DNA of 64,000 nucleotides from the NCBI GenBank assembly GCA_050955045.1, contig JBPBQV010000032.1, forward strand, positions 62,001-126,000, given 5' to 3'. Below are positions 36,962-47,137 of the stretch, piece by piece. The position numbers and the translations under genes were made by a program. The notes under the pieces were generated by a model. It made no database searches. It was given only the letters and a program-made list of their open reading frames with translations, and was not told the DNA's origin. This DNA comes from Mucilaginibacter_A sp050955045 (lineage in GTDB: Bacteria; Bacteroidota; Bacteroidia; Sphingobacteriales; Sphingobacteriaceae). The stretch's first letter is position 1. Each line of letters opens with the position of its first letter.

Positions 36962-39016
36962 TTAAACCAGTGCAGTTGTTTTATGCTGATTCACTTTATA
37001 AAACCGGATCAGCAGCACTTCGGCAGCCAGGCAAAGCAAGGCCAAAATTAGGCAAAGTTTCCATAACTGCACGCCGGAACTTACTTCGGCAACCGCATTC
37101 TTTAAAGATTGCTTTCCGGCTGGCAAATAAGATACTGTTTTTATGCCCCTAAAAAGTGTATGCAAATCATTCTCGGTCAGATAGTTCAGGTCGGATTCCT
37201 GTCGGTTATCATTAAAAGCAATCTGCGCCAGCAAACTGTCTTTTTTAAGCAATTGGTAATTTCCGGTTTCTTTAATCTGATCGGCCACATAAAGCTGCGT
37301 TTTCCCTTCCGCCTGACGAACATCGGGAATTAAAGAAGTTTGTCCTTTTTGCAAATGCAAAGGCTGGTCCGGATGCACATCCTGCGCAACTTCCAGCAGT
37401 TCGTTCTCGCCCAAAGTATAAAACAAAGGCGGGTTATGGCCGCTCAGCAAAGCCATCCGGAACAAAACCGGCACAAATAACGCATGGTACGGCAGGTTGC
37501 CAAACTTTTCATCCAGCGCAACGGCAAACAAATAAACTTTGCCTTTGCCGCTGCTGTAAACGCTTAAAAAAGCAGTTTTGCCCGGCAATTCCAGCAAATT
37601 GGTTTTGGTAGTACGCTGAGCAGAACTCATCGCAAAATATTTTTTAACCAAAGGCAAATCCGGCTTTTCGGGTAGCTGCTCAAAAACATCTTTAAAAAAA
37701 GTATTTTGCAGGTTAATGGAAGTAACTTTTGTGCTATCAGTTATTAATTTCTGCGGATAATCAACCTGTAAAGCTTGCAGCAAATGTTGATAAGAACTGA
37801 GGTTTGCATCCGCCGCCGGAAAAACAACCAGCGTGCCGCCCTGCTTCACATAATTTTGCAATTGCTGCGCCAAACCGGCGGATACTTCTTTTCCATCACT
37901 AAAATAGACAACTAAGTAACGGTTTAAGGCTGAATAATTTACATTTCCTGCGGGAGAAAAATCGGCCTTAAAAAAAGCATCGGAAGCAAAAACAGCTTTT
38001 AAAAAACGGTTGGGTGATTGATCGGCAATTTGCAAAACCGGCAAAGCCTGCTGCACCTGGAAAGTGAAGTAAAAATGGTTATCAAAAGTAACCGGATTAT
38101 CATTCAGCAGGATTTCGCCGTTTTGCCAGCCCGCTTTCAATCCCGAAAAACGCAAAGTATCATCCTGAAATTTCCCCGCTTCCAGATCATAACTTCCTAA
38201 CGCTTTTGACTGGCCGTTGATGACTAATTTTACCGGAACTTTTTCTGCCTTTTCATCGCCATAATTATGTAAACGGACAACCATTTTTTCGGCAGCATTG
38301 GGTTGATGCAAAGGCGAAATCAGCCAGGCAGAATCAACCGCAATATTGGGCAGCGGACCAGCTTTTAATTGTACGAGATGAATTTGAATATTGCTATCTG
38401 CAGGAATACTTCTTTTACCAATGTTTTTTTGGAAATCCGAAATGACATAACTGCTTGCTGCTGCACCTTTTCGGGTATTGAATAAGCTTTGCTGCCGGTT
38501 TAAAATTTGTGCTAACGTTCTGCTTTGCGGACTGATTCTAACTTCATCCACCGCTTGGTTAAATTCGTCGTGGTTGAGAAATCGCTGCTGTTTCCCTTCA
38601 AAATCCTGTGTAATTAACTGAAAACGATCATTCAAACCATATGCAGAAGCAATTTCTTTTGCCCGGCGGCGCGCTTCATCCAGCAAAGAACCTTCGCGGT
38701 TTAGCGTTTGCATGGAGTAAGAATTATCTACAAAAATGCTGACCAATTGCTGCTTGTTTTCGTTTTCGGTATTTTGAGAAGGAAGGAACGGACGCGCAAA
38801 AGCTAACACTAAAAAAGCTAAAGCCAGCATCCGTGCCGCCAGAATTAAGCGGTTGCGCAAATTACTGCGCGATGACTGCTGTTTCTGCACATCTTTTAAA
38901 AACTGGACGTTGGAAAAAAAGACTTTTTTGTACTGCCGGAAGTTAAACAGGTGAATGATGACCGGAATGGCCAGCGCAAATAAAGCAAACAAAAAACCTG
39001 GATAAAGGAATGCCAT
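36962..39016 (-). CDS. BatA/aerotolerance-type membrane protein with vWA-like domain
   Basis: A 684-residue protein. The N-terminal BatA domain has two membrane helices (FLYPGFLFALFALAIPVIIHLFNFR and LILAARMLALAFLVLAFARPF), followed by a von Willebrand A-like region with VDNSYSMQT, a glutamine-amidotransferase-like middle region, and a C-terminal helix. Such proteins are common in Bacteroidota, function loosely tied to stress. A -7 box (TATCTTTG, 39025-39032) lies 8 bases before the ATG. Confidence 0.85.
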   Translation of the reverse strand: MAFLYPGFLFALFALAIPVIIHLFNFRQYKKVFFSNVQFLKDVQKQQSSRSNLRNRLILAARMLALAFLVLAFARPFLPSQNTENENKQQLVSIFVDNSYSMQTLNREGSLLDEARRRAKEIASAYGLNDRFQLITQDFEGKQQRFLNHDEFNQAVDEVRISPQSRTLAQILNRQQSLFNTRKGAAASSYVISDFQKNIGKRSIPADSNIQIHLVQLKAGPLPNIAVDSAWLISPLHQPNAAEKMVVRLHNYGDEKAEKVPVKLVINGQSKALGSYDLEAGKFQDDTLRFSGLKAGWQNGEILLNDNPVTFDNHFYFTFQVQQALPVLQIADQSPNRFLKAVFASDAFFKADFSPAGNVNYSALNRYLVVYFSDGKEVSAGLAQQLQNYVKQGGTLVVFPAADANLSSYQHLLQALQVDYPQKLITDSTKVTSINLQNTFFKDVFEQLPEKPDLPLVKKYFAMSSAQRTTKTNLLELPGKTAFLSVYSSGKGKVYLFAVALDEKFGNLPYHALFVPVLFRMALLSGHNPPLFYTLGENELLEVAQDVHPDQPLHLQKGQTSLIPDVRQAEGKTQLYVADQIKETGNYQLLKKDSLLAQIAFNDNRQESDLNYLTENDLHTLFRGIKTVSYLPAGKQSLKNAVAEVSSGVQLWKLCLILALLCLAAEVLLIRFYKVNQHKTTALV

Positions 39017-39024
39017 AAATGTTC

Positions 39025-39032
39025 CAAAGATA
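39025..39032 (-). promoter_or_regulatory. -7 box of the BatA-type gene
   Basis: TATCTTTG on the minus strand, 8 bases before the ATG, implies a very short leader. Confidence 0.5.
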
Positions 39033-39057
39033 GGTTTTTTACGGATTGATTAACTTA

Positions 39058-40026
39058 CTATCTTCCTCCTAAAAGGTACTGATTTATTGTCTTGTTTTTA
39101 TCAATCAACATAGATATTCCCATACAAAAAGCAATTACAATAACTGTAATAAATGGTGTATAAACAAAGCTATACAAAAAATGCTGGTAAGGCAGCCTGA
39201 ATAAATACAGGTACGAATTTAAAAAAGAACTGATAAAATATATTGGCAAAGTGTTTCTACCTAAAGTTTCAAATAATTTTAAGTTAGGCAGTTTTTTAAT
39301 TAAGGTTATAGAAACTATAATTCCCGTAAAACCAGCAACGTATCGGTAGCAATCATCATAAATTCCTTTTAAATCATTCGGTTTTAATGCCATCTCGGTA
39401 GTGTAAATATAATATTCATTTTTCCAGAAATACCAGAGTACCAAAAACACAATCAGGGAAAAAACAAAAATAATATTGTTGGTTTTAAGTTGATATTTAT
39501 GGACGAGGTAACCCGCAAAAAAATACGGAATCATGTACTTGGTATAGTAAAAACCTAAACCGTTCGGAAGTAAAAGAATCAGGATAAAAAGGATTAAATA
39601 AGCAATTAAACTATCTTTAAAAAGCTTATTAATTACCATAACACTCAAGGAAGATAGTAGTAGCGACCAGATGAACCAGAAAAAGAACGGCAGGTTGTAA
39701 ATGTAGTTTTTAATCCATTCAACTAAAGAATGAGAAACTTCCCAACGAAATACAAGCAGATACAAGAATGACCAGATGAGAAAAGGAATCAGGAGCTGTT
39801 TTATTCTAGCCTCAATCAATTCTTTCAAGCTCCTTTTATTTATGCTGAAATAATACAAGTAGCCACTAATTGCCATAAAAAAAGGCATATGAAAAGTGTA
39901 AATCATTTCATATAGCTTGTTATTTAGAACATCATTTTTAGTACAAAACTGCATACAATGTCCCCAAACAACCAGTATAATCGCTAATCCTTTAAACTTA
40001 TCTATCAACAAATTCCTGCTCATCAT
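39058..40026 (-). CDS. Acyltransferase family 3 membrane protein
   Basis: A 322-residue polytopic protein with about ten membrane helices and the acyltransferase-3 start pattern (LIDKFKGLAIILVVWGHCMQF, TFHMPFFMAISGYLY). Members O-acetylate or O-acylate surface sugars. The gene is more AT-rich than its neighbours and contains no repeat element, which may mark it as acquired. Confidence 0.85.
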   Translation of the reverse strand: MMSRNLLIDKFKGLAIILVVWGHCMQFCTKNDVLNNKLYEMIYTFHMPFFMAISGYLYYFSINKRSLKELIEARIKQLLIPFLIWSFLYLLVFRWEVSHSLVEWIKNYIYNLPFFFWFIWSLLLSSLSVMVINKLFKDSLIAYLILFILILLLPNGLGFYYTKYMIPYFFAGYLVHKYQLKTNNIIFVFSLIVFLVLWYFWKNEYYIYTTEMALKPNDLKGIYDDCYRYVAGFTGIIVSITLIKKLPNLKLFETLGRNTLPIYFISSFLNSYLYLFRLPYQHFLYSFVYTPFITVIVIAFCMGISMLIDKNKTINQYLLGGR

Positions 40027-40240
40027 TTAACTGTATCTGCAAAATATTGCCAATTATACGTACATAAGGCTCTGTTTCGATACAAGTTTATGTAAAACAC
40101 TTTTGCTGTATTTAAAAAAACAGACTTATCACATCTTTTAACAGAAAAATCAATGCTTTAATTAAAACAGCAAAAGCGTTACAAACATTCCTTCGCTTAA
40201 TTGATTTCTTTTGCATAGAATTTACTGATAAAAGAAGTAC

Positions 40241-41011
40241 ATGCAATTATCCAACAATACCATTTTAATCACCGGCGGCACCTCCGGAATTGGTTTGGCT
40301 TTTGCCGAAGCATTTATGGCAGCAGGCAGTAAAGTGATTATCTGTGGCCGACGTGAAGAACGCCTGAATGATCTCCGCCAAAAAAACCCTAATTTAATTA
40401 CCAGAAAGTGTGATGTTGCCAGTGCTTCAGATCGCGAAGAATTGGCCAATTGGGTTTTGGAAAATCACCCGGAAGTGAATATTCTGATGAATAATGCTGG
40501 CGTGCAGCTGCATTTGGATATGACGAAGCCAGCAGATTTAAGCAGGGTTTATACAGAAATTGAGACTAATGTAGTTGCGCCAATTCATCTGACTTCTCTT
40601 TTTGCCCAGCATTTAGCAACCAGACCAGAAGCAGCTATCATCAATATTTCATCAGGTTTGGCTTTTGCGCCGCTGGCTTTTATGCCGGTTTATTGCGCTA
40701 CCAAAGCGGCTGTTCATTCGCTTACGTTGTCGCTTCGGCATCAGCTTAAAAATACTTCAGTAAAAGTTTTTGAAATTGCGCCGCCTGCGGTTGATACCGA
40801 ATTAGGCCATGACCGCCGCGAAGACAAAACGCAATCGCACGGTGGTTTGCCCATTGCAGATTTTATTGCTGAAGCGATGGAAGCGTTGAAAAATAATGTT
40901 CTTGAGGCACCAATCGGGATGGCAAAAGGTTTGCGCGAAAAGCGGGAAACCATTTTTGAAGTGATGAACAATCAGGCTCCGGAAACTTTGCTTGTCAATC
41001 ACGAACAATAA
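40241..41011 (+). CDS. Short-chain dehydrogenase (DltE-like)
   Basis: A 256-residue SDR: TGGTSGIG cofactor loop, NNAG, catalytic Ser (NISSG) and YCATK. The DltE-like C-terminus (APPAVDTELGHDRRED) supports the subgroup. Substrate unknown. A near-match repeat element (40229-40240) abuts the ATG. Confidence 0.88.
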   Translation: MQLSNNTILITGGTSGIGLAFAEAFMAAGSKVIICGRREERLNDLRQKNPNLITRKCDVASASDREELANWVLENHPEVNILMNNAGVQLHLDMTKPADLSRVYTEIETNVVAPIHLTSLFAQHLATRPEAAIINISSGLAFAPLAFMPVYCATKAAVHSLTLSLRHQLKNTSVKVFEIAPPAVDTELGHDRREDKTQSHGGLPIADFIAEAMEALKNNVLEAPIGMAKGLREKRETIFEVMNNQAPETLLVNHEQ

Positions 41012-41046
41012 ATTCATATTCAACTGCAGAATCAATCTATTTCAAC

Positions 41047-42516
41047 ATGAAAAAAATATTTACCATACTGTTTTTAGCAGGTATTTCTTTGCAAAGCTAT
41101 AGTCAGGTAGCTTCTAAAACTTCTTCGGCAAATAATCCTCCCGAATTATCCCTGATAAAAGAAGCAGAACTGAAAAAAGATATTTTTGAACTGGCCGGAG
41201 ATGCTTTCCGTGGAAGACGCGCCGGAACGCCGGATGAATTGCGCGCAGCCGTTTGGGTAGCTCAAAAAGCAATGGAAGCTGGCTTGAAACCTGCTGGTGA
41301 TGACGGCACTTATTTTCAGTTTTATAATTTGAAAAGAACGATTACAGCTAATAGTGGCACGTTTTCCATCAACAATAAAAATTTGGCTTTGTGGAAAGAA
41401 GTTTTTCCTTCACAACCTATAGAAACACATTTGAACGGATCCGTTTTGTGGTTAAATTCTATGGCGGATACGACAAAAGATTTAAAGGGAAAAATTGTTG
41501 CTGTAAAAATTATCCCGCCTTCTCCCCTGCCGGTTTCCTGGATGAGTTTGTGGGGATTACGCTACACTTCGCTTGCTGTGCGCCAGCAAAGTTTGGCTTT
41601 GCGCAGACAAGGCGCATCAGCCATAATTTTGGTGGCCGATCAGCAAACGGAAAAATCTTTAGGTTTTGTCGGACATAATTATCAGGAAGGTTTGTACCAG
41701 TTGGAAGGAACGCCTGCATCAACCCAAAAACCGCTACCGGTTATCGTAGTTTTAGGTTCTTTTGCCGGAGATTTTCAGCAAGCTAATGCAGCGGTAAAAA
41801 TTGATTTCCGCACAGAAACAAACCTGTATCCATCTGTAAATGTGGTGGCAAAAGCCGTTGGAACTGATCCTCAACTTAAAAATGAATACGTTCTATTCAG
41901 CGGTCACCATGATCATGATGGTGTTGGCGTTCCGGTTGATCGGGATTCCATCTGGAATGGTGCCGATGACAATGCTTCGGTAACTGTTGGAATGCTGGCA
42001 ATTGCCCGTGCATGGTCGGCCAAACCTGGCAAACGTTCTGCTTTATTTGTTTGGCATGGCGCAGAAGAACGCGGATTGCTGGGTTCTCGCTGGTACGCCG
42101 CGCATCCAACCGTAAAAAAAGAAGCGATTGTAGCTGTTTTAAATGGCGATATGATTGGCCGCAACGCACCGGATTCTGCGGCATTGCTCGGCACAACTTC
42201 GCACAAAAACTCTACGCAATTGGTGGATATGGCGATGAAAGCCAACCAAAATTTAACACATTTTAAGGTTGATTTTTCCTGGGACGATGCCAAGCACCCT
42301 GAAAATTGGTATTTCCGCAGCGATCATTTACCTTATGCGCAGGCTGGTATTCCTTCTATATTTTTTACCACTTTGCTTCATGCCGATTATCACACGCCAA
42401 AAGATGAACCTGATCGTATCGATATAACTAAATTAGCAAAAATGTCTAAATGGATGTATGCAACCGGCTGGATGGTTTCGCAAACACAGCAAAAACCGGA
42501 ACTGGATAAAAAGTAA
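41047..42516 (+). CDS. M28-family zinc metallopeptidase, secreted
   Basis: A 489-residue exported aminopeptidase: signal peptide, PA-type insert (residues ~130-260), then the M28 core with SGHHDHDGVG (His, Asp), NGADDNAS (bridging Asp), WHGAEERGLLGS (general base Glu and ligand), GDMIGRN and HADYHTPKDEPDRID (last His). It ends 2 bases before the next gene. Confidence 0.9.
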   Translation: MKKIFTILFLAGISLQSYSQVASKTSSANNPPELSLIKEAELKKDIFELAGDAFRGRRAGTPDELRAAVWVAQKAMEAGLKPAGDDGTYFQFYNLKRTITANSGTFSINNKNLALWKEVFPSQPIETHLNGSVLWLNSMADTTKDLKGKIVAVKIIPPSPLPVSWMSLWGLRYTSLAVRQQSLALRRQGASAIILVADQQTEKSLGFVGHNYQEGLYQLEGTPASTQKPLPVIVVLGSFAGDFQQANAAVKIDFRTETNLYPSVNVVAKAVGTDPQLKNEYVLFSGHHDHDGVGVPVDRDSIWNGADDNASVTVGMLAIARAWSAKPGKRSALFVWHGAEERGLLGSRWYAAHPTVKKEAIVAVLNGDMIGRNAPDSAALLGTTSHKNSTQLVDMAMKANQNLTHFKVDFSWDDAKHPENWYFRSDHLPYAQAGIPSIFFTTLLHADYHTPKDEPDRIDITKLAKMSKWMYATGWMVSQTQQKPELDKK

Positions 42517-42518
42517 TT

Positions 42519-43571
42519 ATGCCTGATTTCAACCCAAAGCAAATTTTTTATACTGCTGATGCTTTAAATGAGCGTGGGAAAGAGCTTGCCCTGCAATTTC
42601 CAGAAGCAACTTTGCAGGAAGTGAAGCAGCACAACCATTTGCCGGAAACGGATTTGAACCATTACAAAGCGAAATCAGATTTGCTTGTTTTGGGGAAATT
42701 AAAATCGAAACAGATTAGGGAAAGCGGCCGCAGTTCTGATTTTATTGCGCCAAGTCTAGCCAATGGCTGTTATGGCGGTTGCGCGTATTGTTATGTAGAT
42801 CGGCATAAAGTAATTAACCCAATCACGATTTTTACCAATACGGATGAGATTTTGGCTGCGGTTAATAAGCACGTAATGGCGTTGCCTTGGCCAAAAGTTC
42901 CAAACCAAACCGACCCGATTTTTTACACGTATGATATCGGCTGCAACTCTGATCTTTCTGTGGACTATGCCATTTTTAGTGGCATAAAAACAGTATTGGA
43001 ATTTTTTAAAAATCATCCGCGCGCCAAAGCTACTTTTGCTACCAAATTTGTCAATCGTGATTTGCTGGAGTTCAATCCGCAGCAAAAAGTTAGGATTCGT
43101 TTAAGCTTGATGCCAGCGGAAATCAGCAAACTGGTTGATGTTCGGACGGATAGTATTGAAAAAAGAATTGCCGTTATCAATGAATTTTTTGATGCCGGTT
43201 ACGAAGTTCATGTTAACTTTTCTCCGGTGATTGTTTACGATCGCATCCGAAATTCTAACCGCGACTGGCGCGAAGATTACCGCGAACTTTTCAGGCAGTT
43301 AAACGCAGCTGTGCGGCCGGAAGTGAAAGCGCAGATGCAGTGCGAAGTGATTTTTTTAACGCATAACGAAGCGCAGCATATCACCAATCTCGGCATCAAC
43401 CCAAAAGCGGAAGAGTTGCTGTGGCTGCCCGAATTTCAGGAAACCAAACGCAGTGAGTTCGGCGGTATCAACATCCGTTATCAGCATAAACTGAAACGCA
43501 GGATGATTGATACTTTTGTAAATATGCTAACAGAAGAAATTCCGTGGTGCGGTATCCGGTATATTTTTTAA
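42519..43571 (+). CDS. Radical SAM protein, spore photoproduct lyase family (1)
   Basis: A 350-residue radical SAM enzyme: CYGGCAYC (Cx3Cx2C for the 4Fe-4S cluster), then IGCNSDLSVD, where the Cys aligns with the H-atom donor of SplB, and TFATKFVNRDLL. The family repairs the UV thymine dimer of spores, yet this genus does not sporulate, so the substrate may differ. A DinB-fold gene follows 7 bases later. A second family member lies at 51923. Confidence 0.85.
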   Translation: MPDFNPKQIFYTADALNERGKELALQFPEATLQEVKQHNHLPETDLNHYKAKSDLLVLGKLKSKQIRESGRSSDFIAPSLANGCYGGCAYCYVDRHKVINPITIFTNTDEILAAVNKHVMALPWPKVPNQTDPIFYTYDIGCNSDLSVDYAIFSGIKTVLEFFKNHPRAKATFATKFVNRDLLEFNPQQKVRIRLSLMPAEISKLVDVRTDSIEKRIAVINEFFDAGYEVHVNFSPVIVYDRIRNSNRDWREDYRELFRQLNAAVRPEVKAQMQCEVIFLTHNEAQHITNLGINPKAEELLWLPEFQETKRSEFGGINIRYQHKLKRRMIDTFVNMLTEEIPWCGIRYIF

Positions 43572-43578
43572 ATAAATT

Positions 43579-44106
43579 ATGGCAGAAAATGATTTGCCGG
43601 AAGTTTGGCTTCGCGGTCCGATTTCTGATTTTCCGCTCCTGCTTCAACCCATCGCTTTTGCTTTGATGCAAGCCCGCGAAGATGTCAATAAATACATGGT
43701 TGATTTCCCGGATAATTTGCTTTACGAGCGGCCCGGCGGTGCTGCTTCCGTAGCTTTTCATTTGCAGCATTTAAGCGGCGTTTTGGATCGGATGTTTACT
43801 TATGCTGAAAATATGCCGCTAAACGAAGCACAGTTAAACTGGCTTCAATCAGAAGGAAAAAATCAGGAAAAATATGGTTCTGGCAAAGATTTAGTTCAGA
43901 TTTTTAATGTACAGATTGAAACTTCACTCCGAAAATTAAAGATTATTGATTTGAATTTGCTGACCGAACCACGCGGCGTTGGCCGGAAGCAATTGCCGTC
44001 CACCGTTTTTGGTTTGCTGATCCATGCTGCCGAACATACACAACGGCATGTTGGGCAGCTTTTGGTAACTGTTAAAGTTTTGAAGGCACCAAAAAATGAT
44101 CGATAA
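43579..44106 (+). CDS. DinB-family protein
   Basis: A 175-residue four-helix-bundle protein of the DinB/YfiT type: FHLQHLSGVLDRM and a late HAAEHTQRHVGQLL, which give the three metal-binding histidines. Members include thiol-transferases and damage-inducible proteins. It probably shares a transcript with the upstream radical SAM gene. Confidence 0.8.
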   Translation: MAENDLPEVWLRGPISDFPLLLQPIAFALMQAREDVNKYMVDFPDNLLYERPGGAASVAFHLQHLSGVLDRMFTYAENMPLNEAQLNWLQSEGKNQEKYGSGKDLVQIFNVQIETSLRKLKIIDLNLLTEPRGVGRKQLPSTVFGLLIHAAEHTQRHVGQLLVTVKVLKAPKNDR

Positions 44107-44114
44107 AAGAAGTA

Positions 44115-45281
44115 TCAGGCATTCCAGAATTCGAATTTACGTTTGGTAAAAATAGCTTTCGGGATCATTGCATTTACACCCATCGTTTGATCAACCACCT
44201 GCGTTACTTCAAAATCAACCGCAGTGCTTGCAATGGATAAGGCTTCATTAAAAGTATAGCCCAACTCATCTTTGATAAAATTGCAGGCAGCCAAAGTTGC
44301 ATTTTTCATCGCCTGGCGTAAATCTTTATCCAAACCAATGGCAATGAAATGTGTCGGCGTTTCGGCGCGTGGTTCGGTAATTTTTTTGTTTTTATGAATA
44401 ACGAATTTTGCCACCAAAGTCAACGAAGCTTCTATTGCCACGCCGCTCACTTCGCCTGTTCCCTGCGCCGTGTGGCAATCGCCGGTGGTAAATAATCCGC
44501 CTGAAACAGAAACCGGCAAAAACAAAGATGTGCCTTTTACCAATCGCTTTAAATCCAGATTTCCGCCATAAAAAGCCGGTGGAATAGAGCTGATCCGGCC
44601 CAAATCTGCCGGAGGGGAAAGTGCCATTACGCCAAAAAATGGTTTCAGCGGGATCTCAATTCCATCTTTAAACGAACCGAATTTTTTGTTTTTGTCGTAT
44701 CGGTAAACAAATGTTTCCGGCGTTTTAATATCATCCGGAATGGCGCCACCGCCCGGCCAAACGCTATTCACGCCATAATTACTGCGGATTAAAATATCCT
44801 GAATCTGCACTTCCAGCATGTCGCCCGGTTCTGCGCCTTCAATAAAAATTGGTCCGGTTAAAATATGTCCGTGCAAACCAGAAGGTTCAGGTTTGATGTT
44901 TTTCAGGATCGTGATGATTTCCTGCGCGTGCTCATCAATTGGCAGATTATTTTTCTGGTAAAATTCTTCCGGATTTTTTTTGTTGATGCCAACCGTGTTG
45001 ATGGTTTCAATGGCTACAATTTGCCCCAAATTTACGGTTGCAACTGGTTTTACATCGGCACCGTAAAAACCGTTCACCATATTTTCCGGAATTGTTCTGA
45101 TCGTGATATCCGGTTTGATGGCTTTTACAGATGCTTCTTTTATCGGCATAAATTCATCCAAAGCTGATGCTGTTGCTGTTAAACTCGCGGCAGTTATTGC
45201 TGCAATTCCACCTAAACTTGTTTTTTTAATAAAATTCCGCCTTGAATTTTCCGGTTGTGGGTTTGGTAAGTTTTTATTCAT
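44115..45281 (-). CDS. Acetamidase/formamidase family protein, Tat-exported
   Basis: A 388-residue protein beginning with a twin-arginine signal (SRRNFIKKTSLGG). The mature part has the FmdA_AmdA pattern: GPIFIEGAEPGDMLEVQI, GGGAIPDD-like region, GGLFTTGDCHTAQGTGEV (metal site) and EVTQVVDQTMGVNAMIPKAIF. Family members hydrolyse short amides. It ends inside the repeat element at 44104-44115. A second element (45131) encodes IKEAS. Confidence 0.88.
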   Translation of the reverse strand: MNKNLPNPQPENSRRNFIKKTSLGGIAAITAASLTATASALDEFMPIKEASVKAIKPDITIRTIPENMVNGFYGADVKPVATVNLGQIVAIETINTVGINKKNPEEFYQKNNLPIDEHAQEIITILKNIKPEPSGLHGHILTGPIFIEGAEPGDMLEVQIQDILIRSNYGVNSVWPGGGAIPDDIKTPETFVYRYDKNKKFGSFKDGIEIPLKPFFGVMALSPPADLGRISSIPPAFYGGNLDLKRLVKGTSLFLPVSVSGGLFTTGDCHTAQGTGEVSGVAIEASLTLVAKFVIHKNKKITEPRAETPTHFIAIGLDKDLRQAMKNATLAACNFIKDELGYTFNEALSIASTAVDFEVTQVVDQTMGVNAMIPKAIFTKRKFEFWNA

Positions 45282-45400
45282 CTTTTTTCAATATTAAAAC
45301 AATCCTTTTTTCTAAAATTAAACATTTATTTTCTGCGGAAAAGTATTTTCTCTGATACAAACCACAGCACATCAGCCTGAAAAAATTGTACCTTTAAAAC

Positions 45401-45985
45401 ATGTCTGCCACACCATTACAACAAGCGTTCGCAAAATTCGATGCACATAACGCAACCGATCCGAACCAGGAAGAATTTGAAGGAAAAACCTATCCAAAAG
45501 AAGTATTGTACGCCGGGCGGATGACGAAAAAGCTGAACGATTACGCGCCTGATGCACCGGAATACATGCAGCTGGCCGTTCGGTGCCAGCATATAGGCCG
45601 GTGGGAAATTGCGCGCGATTCTTATCCGATGGACCGGCCGGGTTATTTGATGTGGAGAAGTCAGCTGAAACTGCACCATACCAAAATTGCCGGGCCGATT
45701 TTGGCGGAAGTTGGTTATGATGAAGAAACGATCAACAAGGTGAAAGCACTTTTACTCAAAAAAAACCTCAACCAAAACCCGGATACACAACTGATTGAAG
45801 ATGTGATCTGCCTGGTTTTTGTAGAATTTTACCTGGATGATTTCACCAAAAAACACAGCGAAGAAAAGATGGTTGATATTTTGCGGAAAACGCTTAAAAA
45901 GATTTCGCCGCAAGGAATTGAAGCAGCTTTAAAAATCAGCATGACGGAACACGTAAAAGATTTGATTATGCAGGCTGCTTCCTGA
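45401..45985 (+). CDS. DUF4202 protein
   Basis: A 194-residue soluble protein matching DUF4202: FDAHNATDPN, YPKEVLYAGRMTKKL, AVRCQHIGRWEIARDSYPMDRPGY and LVFVEFYLDDF. The conserved histidines resemble HD-like metal sites, but activity is unknown. An imperfect repeat element (CAAAAGAAGTAT, 45495) encodes PKEVL. Confidence 0.85.
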   Translation: MSATPLQQAFAKFDAHNATDPNQEEFEGKTYPKEVLYAGRMTKKLNDYAPDAPEYMQLAVRCQHIGRWEIARDSYPMDRPGYLMWRSQLKLHHTKIAGPILAEVGYDEETINKVKALLLKKNLNQNPDTQLIEDVICLVFVEFYLDDFTKKHSEEKMVDILRKTLKKISPQGIEAALKISMTEHVKDLIMQAAS

Positions 45986-46097
45986 TTGTCAAACAATTAT
46001 AATAATTGTTTTATCCATTTAATATGGATATAGATCAAGCAAAACAAATTTCCGCTAATACTACTTTTACCCGGATAAAATCAATATCTAAACAAAA

Positions 46098-46520
46098 ATG
46101 AAAAGAAATGCAACCGCCGTTTGGAACGGAACCGGAAAAGATGGAAACGGTAAAATCAACTCACAAAGCGGCGTTTTAAACAACAGCCAGTTCTCTTATA
46201 AAACCCGTTTTGAAGATGGCATCGGCACAAACCCGGAAGAACTAATTGCAGCTGCACACGCCGGTTGTTTTTCGATGCAATTGAGCTTTAATATTTCTGC
46301 GGAAGGTATCACTCCGGAAGAAATTACCACCAAAGCAGATGTAAACGTGAATCCTGCAAAAGGCGAAATTGACACTATCCATTTGGATGTAAAAGTAAAA
46401 GCAACCGGTTTATCCCAGGAAAAATTTGATGCTTTGGTAGCTCATGCGAAAGAAAACTGCCCGGTTTCTAAACTGGTAAAAGCAGCAGAAATCACTATCA
46501 GTTCCGAATTGCTTGCATAA
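46098..46520 (+). CDS. OsmC-family peroxiredoxin
   Basis: A 140-residue OsmC: FEDGIGTNPEELIAAAHAGCFSM with the first catalytic Cys, and ENCPVSKLV with the second. These enzymes reduce organic hydroperoxides. Upstream, 46058 carries a repeat element; a strong terminator follows. Confidence 0.9.
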   Translation: MKRNATAVWNGTGKDGNGKINSQSGVLNNSQFSYKTRFEDGIGTNPEELIAAAHAGCFSMQLSFNISAEGITPEEITTKADVNVNPAKGEIDTIHLDVKVKATGLSQEKFDALVAHAKENCPVSKLVKAAEITISSELLA

Positions 46521-46540
46521 TTCTTTAAGCAGAAAAACGA

Positions 46541-46571
46541 AAAAGTGAAGTGTTCCTGCTTCACTTTTTTT
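46541..46571. terminator. Rho-independent terminator
   Basis: AAAAGTGAAG/CTTCACTTTT arms with an 8-base loop and a T run after the OsmC gene. Confidence 0.85.
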
Positions 46572-46654
46572 GTTTAAAAACCTTTTGATGCTGTTTTACC
46601 GGCTATTTTTTGGGGCCTGTTTTTTCTTACAAAAACCTTTCTTCAACAGCAAAC

Positions 46655-47137
46655 TCACTTTCCCAGTTCATTCAAAACGGCACGTTCCAGTTCATTCGGA
46701 TACATCGAGCCGATGATGTAAACCAAACCATCACGGTCTGTTAGATGCACGGCAGATTTACCACCGGTATAAAAACGAATCGTTCCTTTTTTATGCAGGT
46801 TGTAAACCGGATTGTTCAAAAAATACCGGCTGTACGATTTTTGTTCTACGTGCGTAATGCTGTTCAAATCGATTTTAACCAGTTGCGTAGTCCACAAACC
46901 ATCAATCAGCACACTTTTATTAACCACGCGGATGCGAAAGTGAAGGATAAAACCCATTACAATAGAAATCACCAAAATACCAAAACCAACAATCAACAGC
47001 AGATCGCCTTTGCGTTCCCGTTCTATCGTAAAAAAATAAATGGCAAAACAAAGTATGGATAATGCCAAACGAATAGTAATCGGGATAAACTCTCGGCCAA
47101 GGTATTGCTTTTCTGTAAAAGCCGGTTTGTTGCTCAT
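46655..47137 (-). CDS. Small membrane protein with PH-like domain
   Basis: A 160-residue protein with two membrane helices (FIPITIRLALSILCFAIYFF, LLLIVGFGILVISIVMGFILHF) followed by a beta-rich PH-like part (NKSVLIDGLWTTQLVKIDL). It overlaps tilS by ATGA and is thus translationally coupled. Function unknown. Confidence 0.6.
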   Translation of the reverse strand: MSNKPAFTEKQYLGREFIPITIRLALSILCFAIYFFTIERERKGDLLLIVGFGILVISIVMGFILHFRIRVVNKSVLIDGLWTTQLVKIDLNSITHVEQKSYSRYFLNNPVYNLHKKGTIRFYTGGKSAVHLTDRDGLVYIIGSMYPNELERAVLNELGK